Shown here: positions 1-7,043 of the stretch, in pieces
How positions within the stretch are numbered: position 1 is the stretch's first letter
Layout: every line of letters starts with the position of its first letter
Source of the DNA: Salinisphaera sp. UBA6602
GTDB taxonomy: Bacteria > Pseudomonadota > Gammaproteobacteria > Nevskiales > Salinisphaeraceae
Direction of reading: 5' to 3'
Length of the DNA stretch: 12,864 nucleotides
NCBI GenBank assembly: GCA_002433465.1
Contig: DJIE01000089.1
Location: 6,197 to 19,060, forward strand
Position numbers and translations under genes: made by a program
Notes under the pieces: model-generated
Databases searched by the model: none
What the model was told of the DNA's origin: nothing
Seen by the model: only the letters and a program-made list of their open reading frames with translations

Positions 1-1079
1 CAGGCGAGCCCCGCCGCGACCACGACAAGCACGAGAGCCACGCACACACGCGCTGCCGGCACCCGAACGAGCGCGGCCGCGAACACCACCATGGCCGGCG
101 CCAGCCAGGGCAGCATATAAATTTCGCGATACTGCGGGCCGAGCGTGAACACCGCCATCGCAAAGAGCACGCCGAAGGCGAGCAGGCCGGACGGCCCGCG
201 CCGATCGCGCCATATCTGCAGCCCCGCCACCGGCAACAACAACGCCCATGGCAACCAGAGTAACGGTGTACGCAGGAAATAGAAGGGCGCAAACAAACGC
301 GTGATATCCACACTCAACAGCGCACCGGAGACCTGGGAATCGTCCAGCGTGGTCGCGCCGATCGCTGCGCGCAGCCATAGATACCAGGGCAGCACGACGA
401 CCGCCACGATCGCCAGGCCTGCCACCGCATGCAGCCGCCGCCATACGGCGCGCCAGCCGGTACCGAAAAGCCCCTCGTAGACCACCGCGCCGCCCAGCAT
501 GATGGCCGGCGCCTGGGGGCCCTTGGTCAAGGTCGCCAGTGCGAACAACAGCCACATCGCCCAGGCCCCGTAACGGGCTTGTCGCGGCGACACCTCGCGC
601 AGGGCAAGCCAGACGGCCAGAACGGCGGTGGTCCAGAACGCATAGAGCATGTCCGGTCGGGCGTTGTGCCCGTATTTGAAGGCCGAGAACGATGCCACGC
701 ACATCAGCCCGGCCAGCAACCCGACACGCGGCTCGAACAGGCGCGCGCCCATCCAGGCCGCGAGCAGCGCAATACCCACCAGAGCGAGCACGGATGGCGC
801 GCGTGCCAGGGCCGGGCTGACCTGCGCCTGCCCGGTCACGGCGCCGGCGCCCGCCACCAGCCAGTAGCTCAACGGCGGCTTGGTCAACCGATATTCGCCG
901 TTGAGCCGTGGCACCAGCCAGTCGCCGCTTTCGAGCATGTTCTCGGCGGTCTGGGCCACATAGATTTCATGGCTTTCCAGCGGGATATCGCCCATGCCGC
1001 GCCCGGCGGCCGCCAGTCCCAGCAGCACAATGAAGACAACCGCTGCCAGACGCTGATAGCCCGATCGTGACAGCACCAT
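1..1079 (-). CDS. GT39 / ArnT-like integral membrane glycosyltransferase (3' end beyond the window)
   Basis: The frame is open from an ATG at 1079 to the left window edge (359 codons seen, no stop or frameshift), so the C-terminus is missing. The protein is strongly hydrophobic with many predicted membrane helices. After the first helix comes a conserved loop with ESHEIYVAQTAENML (residues 35-49), then SGDWLVPRLNG (51-61) and TKPPLSYWL (66-74); further on are KYGHNARPDM and YREIYMLPW. These match the GT39/PMT/ArnT family, which transfers a sugar from a polyprenyl-phosphate donor to an acceptor on the periplasmic side of the inner membrane. The Asp of the usual Asp-Glu pair in the first loop appears replaced: the aligned residues are H37-E38. 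The start lies one base after the stop of the LAB_N gene and has no strong ribosome site, so translational coupling is likely. Family: confident. Donor sugar and acceptor: unknown; lipid A is one possibility. Confidence 0.88.
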   Translation of the reverse strand, partial: MVLSRSGYQRLAAVVFIVLLGLAAAGRGMGDIPLESHEIYVAQTAENMLESGDWLVPRLNGEYRLTKPPLSYWLVAGAGAVTGQAQVSPALARAPSVLALVGIALLAAWMGARLFEPRVGLLAGLMCVASFSAFKYGHNARPDMLYAFWTTAVLAVWLALREVSPRQARYGAWAMWLLFALATLTKGPQAPAIMLGGAVVYEGLFGTGWRAVWRRLHAVAGLAIVAVVVLPWYLWLRAAIGATTLDDSQVSGALLSVDITRLFAPFYFLRTPLLWLPWALLLPVAGLQIWRDRRGPSGLLAFGVLFAMAVFTLGPQYREIYMLPWLAPAMVVFAAALVRVPAARVCVALVLVVVAAGLA

Positions 1080-1080
1080 G

Positions 1081-1380
1081 TCAGGTCTCGGCCGGCGCGG
1101 ACTGCGAATGCCCGTTGCGAATCAGATACAGATTGCGGGCATAGATGAACACGCCGGTACTCTGACCCAGGATGAACACCGGATCGGCGCGGTAGATGGC
1201 ATAGCCGAGCAACGTGATGCCGCCAGCGATGCTCAGGTACCAGAATGCCACCGGCACATGGCTCGCTCGGCGGCGCTCGCTGGCGATCCACTGCACGATG
1301 AAACGCGCCGAAAACAACGCCTGCCCAACCAGGCCGAGGCCGATCCAGGCGAGATCCTGTGTCTGAAGCGCATCAAACAT
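1081..1380 (-). CDS. LAB_N (lipid A biosynthesis N-terminal domain) small membrane protein
   Basis: This 99-residue protein starts with ATG at 1380, preceded by GAGGAA a few bases upstream. It has about three hydrophobic segments (roughly residues 9-30, 44-62 and 66-86) and the pattern typical of the LAB_N family: GLVGQALFSARFIVQWIASE (residues 18-35 region), then VPVAFWYLS, GG, LLGYAIYR, DPVFILGQ and YARNLYLI. Stand-alone LAB_N proteins of this size are often found between a GT2 and a GT39 gene, as here. Their biochemical role is not established. From position and size, a part in moving or presenting the lipid-linked sugar, like the ArnE/ArnF flippase pair in the Arn pathway, is a reasonable inference but not shown. 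Its 5' end overlaps the GT2 gene by 8 nt and its stop is 1 nt from the next start, so all three genes are probably one transcript. Confidence 0.88.
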   Translation of the reverse strand: MFDALQTQDLAWIGLGLVGQALFSARFIVQWIASERRRASHVPVAFWYLSIAGGITLLGYAIYRADPVFILGQSTGVFIYARNLYLIRNGHSQSAPAET

Positions 1381-2170
1381 GGGATTCCTCGGATTCGAAA
1401 CGACAGGCACGACGTTGCAACCACAACACCCCAACCAGATCGACCAGGCCAACCCAGAGCCGATTGCGTACGCCGTACTTCGACTGGCCCGAGTGACGCG
1501 GGCGATGCGATACCGCGATGCTGACCACCTCGCCACCATCGCGAACGAACAGCGCCGGCAGAAAACGATGCATATGATCGAACGCCGGCAGACGCAGGAA
1601 ATCATCGCGCGCAAACACCTTCAGGCCACAACCGGTATCCGGACAGCCGTCGCCCAGCAGCGCCTTGCGTAAACGATTGGCACAACGCGACGACAGCCGG
1701 CGCAGCGTGCTGTCGTTACGCTGCTGGCGCCACCCCATCACGAGCACCGGCCCGCTGCTGCGGCTCTCTCGATAGGTCTGCACAAGACGTGGGATATCGG
1801 CCGGCGGATTCTGGCCGTCACCATCCAGCGTGACGATCAAGGGTGCACGCGCGGCACGCACGCCGTTGGCGATGGCCGCACTCTGCCCCCGATTGCGGGC
1901 CAGACGCAGGACCCGCAGCGCTGGCACGCGCGCGGCTGCACGTTCGAGCACTGCGGCCGTGGCGTCGGTCGACCCGTCGTCGACAGCGATGAGTTCGTAG
2001 TCGCCCAACGCAGAGAGCGCCGCACGCAGCTCATCGATCAGCTGCTCGACATTGTCCTGTTCGTTGTAGAACGGAATGACCACGGTAAGACCGGGCCGCT
2101 GCGAACAACGCGCATCGGGCATGTCAATCCGAGTCCCGCTCGACATAGCAAAACCGCCCAGGCTGCGCAT
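1373..2170 (-). CDS. GT2 family polyprenyl-phosphate glycosyltransferase (DPM1/ArnC-like)
   Basis: The product is 265 residues. It has the GT-A fold signatures VVIPFYNEQDN (30-40), AVDDGSTDAT (62-71), RNRGQSAAIANG (92-103) and the metal-binding LDGDGQNPP (115-123), then DTGCGLKVF (178-186) and a C-terminal SGQSKYGVRNRLWVGLVDL segment. This is the pattern of dolichyl/undecaprenyl-phosphate sugar transferases, which move a sugar from a nucleotide-sugar donor to a lipid phosphate at the cytoplasmic face. Unlike ArnC or GtrB there is no clear pair of C-terminal membrane helices, only one moderately hydrophobic stretch (about 238-251), so it is probably a peripheral membrane enzyme closer to DPM1. 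The ATG at 2170 follows AGGAGG with a 4-base gap; ATGs at 2146 and 2122 are possible later starts. It is the first gene of the operon with LAB_N and GT39. The sugar cannot be read from the sequence. Confidence 0.9.
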   Translation of the reverse strand: MRSLGGFAMSSGTRIDMPDARCSQRPGLTVVIPFYNEQDNVEQLIDELRAALSALGDYELIAVDDGSTDATAAVLERAAARVPALRVLRLARNRGQSAAIANGVRAARAPLIVTLDGDGQNPPADIPRLVQTYRESRSSGPVLVMGWRQQRNDSTLRRLSSRCANRLRKALLGDGCPDTGCGLKVFARDDFLRLPAFDHMHRFLPALFVRDGGEVVSIAVSHRPRHSGQSKYGVRNRLWVGLVDLVGVLWLQRRACRFESEESHV

Positions 2171-2369
2171 CCAGCCTCCTGCTTGTAGGGATATGTCGCA
2201 CGATTATCGATATGGCCGATAACTGCGCTGTTAGCCAAGCGTTTGTTTTTCGTTCGCCGCGGTCGCGGGGCCGCCGCGCGCACGAATTTCCGACAGCACA
2301 CCGACAAATGGCGAACGCGTATCCGCACAGGCTTCTGGCTTGGTCCCGCCCGCACACCAGGCCTCACAC
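2171..2369. promoter_or_regulatory. Divergent promoter region between the GT2 operon and the PAP2 gene
   Basis: These 199 bp separate two genes transcribed away from each other, so promoters for both must lie here unless the PAP2 gene starts further upstream. The visible element is an inverted repeat, TTATCG (2204-2209) and CGATAA (2217-2222), with a 7-bp spacer. It lies 34-52 bases upstream of the GT2 start and includes the minus-strand hexamer GATAAT, which resembles a -10 box. No well-placed -35 box goes with it. A T-rich patch lies at 2243-2250. It could be an operator or a chance palindrome. Confidence 0.35.
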
Positions 2370-3074
2370 ATGACATCCGATCGCCTGCGGCTTGTCCGCA
2401 GCCACATGCCGACGATCAACAGACCGTTCCTGGTCTACCCCGGTCTTGCATTCATTACAGGCCTGGTGGTCATCCGCGCTTTCGATATCGACCGGCTCTG
2501 GGCGGATTGGCTGTATGGCGTGGAAGGCGGGCACTGGGCGCTACGCCATGCCTGGCTGACTTCGCAGGTGCTGCATGATGACGGGCAACGTTTTTCGATC
2601 GCCTGGGGTATGGCCCTGCTCGTGCTCACGGCGATGAGTTGTTGGCATACCCGACTGCGGCCGTGGCGGCGCGGCCTCGTGTGCCTGTGTGCGGCAGTAC
2701 TTGCCAGCCTGCTACTGGTATCGCTGAGCAAACATCTGCTGGCGCTGCCCTGCCCCTGGGATCTGCAACGCTATGGCGGCGATCTGGCCGGCAGCGCCTA
2801 TACGCTGTACCCCGGCGAGGTGGGTGGCTGTTTTCCGGCCGGGCATGCCGCCGGCGGCTATTGCCTGGTCGCGCTGTATTTCTTCGCCCGCCACTATCAC
2901 TTACAGCGCCCCTGGCTCTGGCTGCTGCCCGCGGTGTTCATCGGTCCGCTCTACGGCCTGACACAACAGCTGCGCGGTGCGCATTTTCTATCGCACGATC
3001 TGGTCAGCATCGCGCTTTGCTGGTTCGTGAGCTATGCGGTATTTGCCTTCGCAGAGGTTTGCCGCAGGCACTGA
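2370..3074 (+). CDS. PAP2-family membrane phosphatase
   Basis: From the ATG at 2370 the product is 234 residues with about five to six membrane helices, normal for small bacterial PAP2 enzymes. The three active-site regions are visible in an unusual form: a first motif around K121 followed by ALPCPWDL (125-132), a second motif FPAGHAAGG (155-163) corresponding to PSGH, and a third, LRGAHFLSHDL (201-211), with the essential Arg and His. Such enzymes remove phosphate from lipid phosphates or pyrophosphates at the periplasmic face, for example undecaprenyl pyrophosphate or lipid A. Standing head to head with the GT2-LAB_N-GT39 operon, it may recycle the lipid carrier or modify the same glycolipid; this is inference. 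The start is uncertain: no good ribosome site precedes the ATG at 2370, a TTG at 2340 would add 10 residues, and the ATG at 2406 would remove 12. The stop is one base from the stop of the opposing gene. Confidence 0.85.
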   Translation: MTSDRLRLVRSHMPTINRPFLVYPGLAFITGLVVIRAFDIDRLWADWLYGVEGGHWALRHAWLTSQVLHDDGQRFSIAWGMALLVLTAMSCWHTRLRPWRRGLVCLCAAVLASLLLVSLSKHLLALPCPWDLQRYGGDLAGSAYTLYPGEVGGCFPAGHAAGGYCLVALYFFARHYHLQRPWLWLLPAVFIGPLYGLTQQLRGAHFLSHDLVSIALCWFVSYAVFAFAEVCRRH

Positions 3075-3075
3075 T

Positions 3076-4611
3076 TCAATAATATTCGTAGGCGCCGAAA
3101 TCCGACGTGCCGGCAGCGGCGGCCGCATAGCCCGTATCGCGCAAAGCACCTTCGCCGTGCCCTCGTGGAACGACGCGCGGGCCGGTCTGCTGGCGACGAG
3201 CGAAATCCGGGACAAAGCGCGCGGACACCTTGCGCGGATGCCCGAACAGGGATGATCCATCGTTACCCGATACACGGGCATACCCGCTCATGTCGTCGTA
3301 GTGCTTGCCGCGCCATTGCCATTGGCCGGCGTAGCGCCCTGCTTCCGTATAGAACAGGTTCCGGTCGCTGGTCAGCGGCCGCTCGGTGGACTCGACGTAG
3401 TAGTTGATGAACACCGCCTGCGCGTTCGCGTAGACGATGTTGTTTTCGAATACATTGTCACGGGCGTTGTACTGAATCACGACTTCGCCGCCCCAGCTCA
3501 TGGCGGTATCGTTCTTGTAGAACGTGTTGTGCACGATGCGGCAGTCCACGGTGCCACCCACGTCCGGCGCATAGCCGCCAATCGACAGGCCGACCCGGTG
3601 GTTGTTGTAGATGAGATTGTTGCGCACCAGCACGTTGCGGGTGGCCTTACCGGCGTGTTCGCTGGCCAGCTCGATGCCCATATCGCTGGCGAAAACGCGG
3701 TTGCGCTCGATCACGATGTTGTAGCCGCCGTCGACATAGATGCCGCCCGCCGCCATCTCGCCGTCCGGATAGGCACTGTTGGCGGCAGAGGTGATGTTGT
3801 AGACGATGTTGTCGGCAATCACGCCGTTGCGGGCGATATCCACCGCCGGATCGCGCGCCATGCCTTCGTGGCCGATCACGTCGATGCCGATGTTGTTGTT
3901 GTCGTGTACCGAGTTGCCGACGATCTCGAAGTCGGTCACGTTGCCGTTGATCGACATCGACTCGCTGCAGCCGGTTTTCAGGTGTGACACTTCGTTGCCC
4001 GCGATACGGATATCGCGCAGCGGCGCATCCGAGCGGCGACCATAAACGGCGATGCCCAGGGCGTTGCCGTCGCAGCCGGCCTTGCGGGTTTCGATGTTGC
4101 TGATGTGGTTGTCGATCAGCTCGATATTCTCGCCCGCACCGGTAACGAATATGCCCATTGGCACCGATTCGTCGTCGGAGTGGAAGTTGGTGAGATGCAG
4201 GCCCTGGATACGCACGTGGCTGCGGTCGGCAATGGTCACCAGCCCCTGTTCGCCGTGGTTGACATACAGGCCCGTACCGTCGATGACCGCCGTTTCGAAC
4301 GGATAGTTGCGCAGCGTGATCATGCCGTGGCCGCGCGAGCCGGAATGCGGCATGTGAACCGCTTCGTTGTAGCGGCCTTCGCGCAGATAAACGGTATCGC
4401 CGGGGTTGGCATGACGCAGGGCAAAGCCAATGCTGCGCCAGGGCGAGTGCCGGCCGCCGGGCCCGCTGTTGTTGCCGTCGGGCGCAACATAATATTCCGC
4501 CGCATGGCTGGCCGCGGTGATGCACAGGCACAGCATGCCGGCTGCGATTGCCTTCAACGTCAGACGCATCAGGCCGGATACCGTGAAGTTGTCGATGAAT
4601 AGGCGCTGCAT
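3076..4611 (-). CDS. Secreted right-handed parallel beta-helix protein
   Basis: The product is 511 residues. An N-terminal signal peptide has the hydrophobic core AIAAGMLCLCITAASHA and a likely cleavage before AEYYVAPDG (from residue 38). The ATG at 4569 (residue 15) would give a more compact signal peptide; neither start has a clear ribosome site. The mature protein opens with a DUF1565/pectate-lyase-like entry (YYVAPDG, SPWRSIGFALRHANPGDTVYLREGRY), followed by about 300 residues of PbH1-type coils with Asn at recurring turns: IELIDNHISNIE, FEIVGNSVHDNNN, VIADNIVYNIT, VLVRNNLIYNN, CRIVHNTFYKND, NVFENNIVYAN. It ends with DFGAYEYY, a closing motif common in these proteins. The fold is shared by polysaccharide lyases, epimerases and surface adhesins, and I cannot tell which activity applies. 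C180 and C215 could form a disulphide after export. Whether it acts with the neighbouring glycolipid genes is unknown. Confidence 0.85.
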   Translation of the reverse strand: MQRLFIDNFTVSGLMRLTLKAIAAGMLCLCITAASHAAEYYVAPDGNNSGPGGRHSPWRSIGFALRHANPGDTVYLREGRYNEAVHMPHSGSRGHGMITLRNYPFETAVIDGTGLYVNHGEQGLVTIADRSHVRIQGLHLTNFHSDDESVPMGIFVTGAGENIELIDNHISNIETRKAGCDGNALGIAVYGRRSDAPLRDIRIAGNEVSHLKTGCSESMSINGNVTDFEIVGNSVHDNNNIGIDVIGHEGMARDPAVDIARNGVIADNIVYNITSAANSAYPDGEMAAGGIYVDGGYNIVIERNRVFASDMGIELASEHAGKATRNVLVRNNLIYNNHRVGLSIGGYAPDVGGTVDCRIVHNTFYKNDTAMSWGGEVVIQYNARDNVFENNIVYANAQAVFINYYVESTERPLTSDRNLFYTEAGRYAGQWQWRGKHYDDMSGYARVSGNDGSSLFGHPRKVSARFVPDFARRQQTGPRVVPRGHGEGALRDTGYAAAAAGTSDFGAYEYY

Positions 4612-4741
4612 GGCATAGGTATCAGATGGTGACGGAAAACGACTTGCCGCATCATCCGAATGCCGGATTCCAAGGCGTCGTCGCTTTTCCTATCGACCGG
4701 TTTGCGCCACGCTTTACTCATAGGACAAAACCCGAAGCGAT

Positions 4742-5182
4742 ATGAGGCGCCTGCTCCTGCCGATTGCTATCGTCCTCGTGATGCTCGTTGGCGGCGAACG
4801 CCTGCTCGACACGGGCGCGCCCGGCAAGGCGTACGAAAATGCACCCAGGGCAGCAGATGCCATTGCCCGTGCCTATCGCGACCGGGCGCACGACGTGGCC
4901 GTCTCGGGCACAGGCGAAGTCCAGGCCGTGCTCGCCGACGATACCCGTGGCAGCCGGCACCAGCGTTTCATTCTGCGTCTGGCTAGTGGTCAGACAATAC
5001 TGATCGCGCACAACATCGATATCGCACCGCGTTTGCCGCGCCTGGCAACCGGCGAGCGCGTGCGCTTCAAGGGTGTTTATGAATTCAACGCCAAGGGCGG
5101 CGTGGTGCACTGGACCCATCACGACCCACAGGCCCGGCACGCCGGCGGCTGGCTCGAGTACCAGGGCAGGCGCTACGAGTAA
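4742..5182 (+). CDS. DUF3465 family exported protein
   Basis: This small protein has 146 residues. A hydrophobic N-terminus with two Arg (MRRLLLPIAIVLVMLVGG) looks like a signal peptide or anchor; no lipobox is seen. The remainder has the features of DUF3465: SGTGEVQAVLADD (55-67), HQRFILRLASGQTILIAHNI (73-92), then GERVRFKGVYEFNAKGG (104-120) and the strongly conserved VVHWTHHDPQ (121-130) with GWLEYQGRRYE at the end. The pattern suggests a small periplasmic OB-like beta-barrel, but no function is established for the family. The several His in WTHHDP could bind a metal, which is only inference. The start at 4742 has a poor ribosome site (GAAG shortly upstream). It diverges from the beta-helix gene with a 130-bp spacer and is followed after 66 bp by the hydrolase on the same strand. 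Confidence 0.85.
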   Translation: MRRLLLPIAIVLVMLVGGERLLDTGAPGKAYENAPRAADAIARAYRDRAHDVAVSGTGEVQAVLADDTRGSRHQRFILRLASGQTILIAHNIDIAPRLPRLATGERVRFKGVYEFNAKGGVVHWTHHDPQARHAGGWLEYQGRRYE

Positions 5183-5248
5183 GCGATTGCAGCAGCCCAA
5201 CCCGCTTCGCGTAAGCTCGCGGGCAAAACATTACAACGAGGAGACAGA

Positions 5249-6127
5249 ATGGCTGCCACAGAGAATCGGATGATCGAAACCGATCGAGGGCGTTTCAACG
5301 TGCGTTTCGCAGGCGCCGCAACCGGCCCTGTGATCGTCATGGTGCACGGCTGGCCGGAAAGCAGCTATTGCTGGCAGGGCGTGGCCGAACACCTGCCCGA
5401 CCACTATCGCCTGATCATGCCGGACCTGCGCGGCCTGGGTGATTCCGAGCGCACGCTCGATAACGCCGCCTATACCAAGCAGGCGCTGGCCGCCGACATG
5501 CTCGGCCTGCTCGACAGCCTGGGCGTGGACAGCTTCAACCTCGTCGGCCACGACTGGGGCGGCGCGGTAGCCCAGGAAATGGCGCTGGCCGCGCCGGGCC
5601 GGGTCCGCCGTCTGGTGATCCTCAATATTCCCGTGATTACCAATACGCGCGGCAACGCCGCAGCCCAGGCCCAGCTGCGCAAGGCCGGCGGGCGCTCGTT
5701 CTGGTATCAGCTCTTCCAGGCCGAACCGAACCTGCCCGAGGCAATGATTCCGGGCAACGAAAAAGCCTGGCTGGGCCACTTCCTCAAGACCTGGTCCCGC
5801 GAAGCCTTCCCCGAAGACGCGTTCGAGGAATACGTACGCTGCTATGCCATCGCGCATACTCCGGCGACGGGGGCAGCCTACTATCGCTGCTACAAGCCCG
5901 ATATGGCGCGCTGGGCCGAGATCGCGGGCAGGCGCTTCGCCATGCCGGGGCTTTATATCTATGGTCAGCACGACCCGGTGATCATCGAACCCTATACCCG
6001 CCATCTCGACGATGTGTTCGACGATATTCGACTGGAGAAGCTCGATGCAGCGCATTTCGTCCAGGAGGAGCGCCCGCGCGAGGTCGCCGCGCTGATTGCC
6101 GAATTCGTGGATCGCCAAGACGAGTAA
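5249..6127 (+). CDS. Alpha/beta hydrolase, epoxide hydrolase-like
   Basis: The product is 292 residues, the usual size for this family, with no signal peptide. The start at 5249 follows GAGGAG with a 5-base gap. The oxyanion-hole motif HGWPES (33-38) and nucleophile elbow GHDWGG (100-105, nucleophile D102) are both intact. The remaining triad is probably D242 (in GQHDP) and H269 (in AAHFVQEE). Tyrosines in the cap, Y153 (FWYQLFQ) and Y211/Y212 (GAAYYRCY), fit the two ring-opening tyrosines of soluble epoxide hydrolases. Asp as nucleophile rules out an ordinary Ser esterase or lipase. Haloalkane or fluoroacetate dehalogenases share the Asp nucleophile, but the HGWPE/GHDWGG pair plus cap tyrosines favours epoxide hydrolysis to a diol. 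The natural substrate is unknown. It may be cotranscribed with the DUF3465 gene 66 bp upstream, though it has its own strong ribosome site. Confidence 0.88.
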   Translation: MAATENRMIETDRGRFNVRFAGAATGPVIVMVHGWPESSYCWQGVAEHLPDHYRLIMPDLRGLGDSERTLDNAAYTKQALAADMLGLLDSLGVDSFNLVGHDWGGAVAQEMALAAPGRVRRLVILNIPVITNTRGNAAAQAQLRKAGGRSFWYQLFQAEPNLPEAMIPGNEKAWLGHFLKTWSREAFPEDAFEEYVRCYAIAHTPATGAAYYRCYKPDMARWAEIAGRRFAMPGLYIYGQHDPVIIEPYTRHLDDVFDDIRLEKLDAAHFVQEERPREVAALIAEFVDRQDE

Positions 6128-6177
6128 CCGCCTCACGCCCGGGCGATTTCTGCGTCTTTCAGGCTACGCGCTGCTAC

Positions 6178-6194
6178 GGATAGGCGCCCTGTCC
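6178..6194 (+). terminator. Small hairpin after the hydrolase gene, possible weak terminator
   Basis: GGATAGG and CCTGTCC pair over 7 positions (one G-U) around the 3-base loop CGC, about 50 bases after the hydrolase stop. No T-run follows, so intrinsic termination is uncertain. Confidence 0.25.
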
Positions 6195-6238
6195 GGCCCG
6201 ACATAGACTCGAACTCCAACCGGTCGGAGTGATAGGTC

Positions 6239-7006
6239 ATGGCGAGCACAACCTCTACGCGTGAAACGCGGATCGAAGATCTGGCAGAGCGCTACGGCTT
6301 CAGCGCCGAGGCAGCGCACGTCCTGAACGTGGCCGTGGCCCAGGGGCACGGCAATATGGCCAGCTTCAATCACCCCGAACTCGGAGGGGCCGGCCAATGG
6401 ATGCGCGGCGGCCTGCTGATGATCGAGGACAGCTTCAACCACGAACTCAAGGGGCGGCTGGACGCGCTCTGTCATGCCCTGGGCGAACGCGTGGAAGCGC
6501 CGCTGCCGTTCGCACAGGCCAGCCAGCATCAATCGACAGGCGCGGACGCCGGGCCGATGATCGCCCATACCATGGCATCGAACAGCGGGGCGTGGTGGCC
6601 CGACTCGCTGGGCCAGCCCGATGCCACGGGCCAGCAAAACGATTTGTGCTATGCCTATTTCGCGGGCCCGCAACGGCTGGCAATACGCATCGGCGACCGC
6701 ATGAATATTCATGACACCGGCGATCACCGTATTACCGGCGTATCCCAGCAGCAGGGCAACAGCCTGTTGAACCTGTGCTTTACCAGCCAGCATGGGCCGA
6801 TCGCGCTGGCCAGCCTGCCGGTCGTCGAACGTTATCCGGCCAAGCAAGCCGATCGCGTGCCCGAGCCGTCACGGGCTGCCTCTGCCCACGCAGACAGCGC
6901 CGGCATCTTCGATGCCATCGAGCGGCTGGGCGATCTCAAGTCCAAGGGACTGCTCAGCGAAGATGAATTCGCTGCCAAGAAACAGGAGCTCCTGGCGCGT
7001 TTGTAG
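6239..7006 (+). CDS. SHOCT domain-containing protein
   Basis: The protein has 255 residues, without signal peptide or membrane helix. The last 33 residues (223-255) are a SHOCT domain: IFDAIERLGDLKSKGLLSED followed by EFAAKKQELLARL. The N-terminal part is the region often found with this domain in proteobacteria: a helical start (IEDLAERYGFS), then GGAGQWMRGGLLMIEDSFNH (49-68) and a Cys in LDALCHALG. A central beta-rich part follows with NDLCYAYFAGPQRLAIRIGD (134-153) and HDTGDHRITGVSQQQG (158-173), ending in TSQHGPIALASLPVV (182-196). SHOCT is a short oligomerisation or binding module; the function of the whole protein is not known. The ATG at 6239 is preceded by GGAG at 6226-6229, a somewhat long spacing. 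The gene is 111 bp downstream of the hydrolase, probably a separate or weakly linked unit, and converges on the HhH gene. Confidence 0.85.
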   Translation: MASTTSTRETRIEDLAERYGFSAEAAHVLNVAVAQGHGNMASFNHPELGGAGQWMRGGLLMIEDSFNHELKGRLDALCHALGERVEAPLPFAQASQHQSTGADAGPMIAHTMASNSGAWWPDSLGQPDATGQQNDLCYAYFAGPQRLAIRIGDRMNIHDTGDHRITGVSQQQGNSLLNLCFTSQHGPIALASLPVVERYPAKQADRVPEPSRAASAHADSAGIFDAIERLGDLKSKGLLSEDEFAAKKQELLARL

Positions 7007-7012
7007 AACGCC

Positions 7013-7043
7013 GGCGGCCGTGTCCTAGCGCGGGCCGGCCGCC
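7013..7043. terminator. Inverted repeat between convergent genes (possible two-way terminator)
   Basis: GGCGGCC (7013-7019) and GGCCGCC (7037-7043) form a perfect 7-bp GC stem with a 17-base loop. The repeat sits where the SHOCT gene (plus) and the HhH gene (minus) converge and overlaps the end of the HhH gene. No T-run is present on either side, so it may be chance in this GC-rich DNA. Confidence 0.25.

Noticed and set aside
5231..6136. A 301-codon minus-strand frame opposite the alpha/beta hydrolase
   Set aside because: The plus-strand frame has the full catalytic triad and a strong ribosome site; the opposite frame has no family pattern.
6136..6145. CGCCCGGGCG palindrome after the hydrolase gene as a terminator
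   Set aside because: It has no loop and no T-run, and short GC palindromes are frequent in this DNA.
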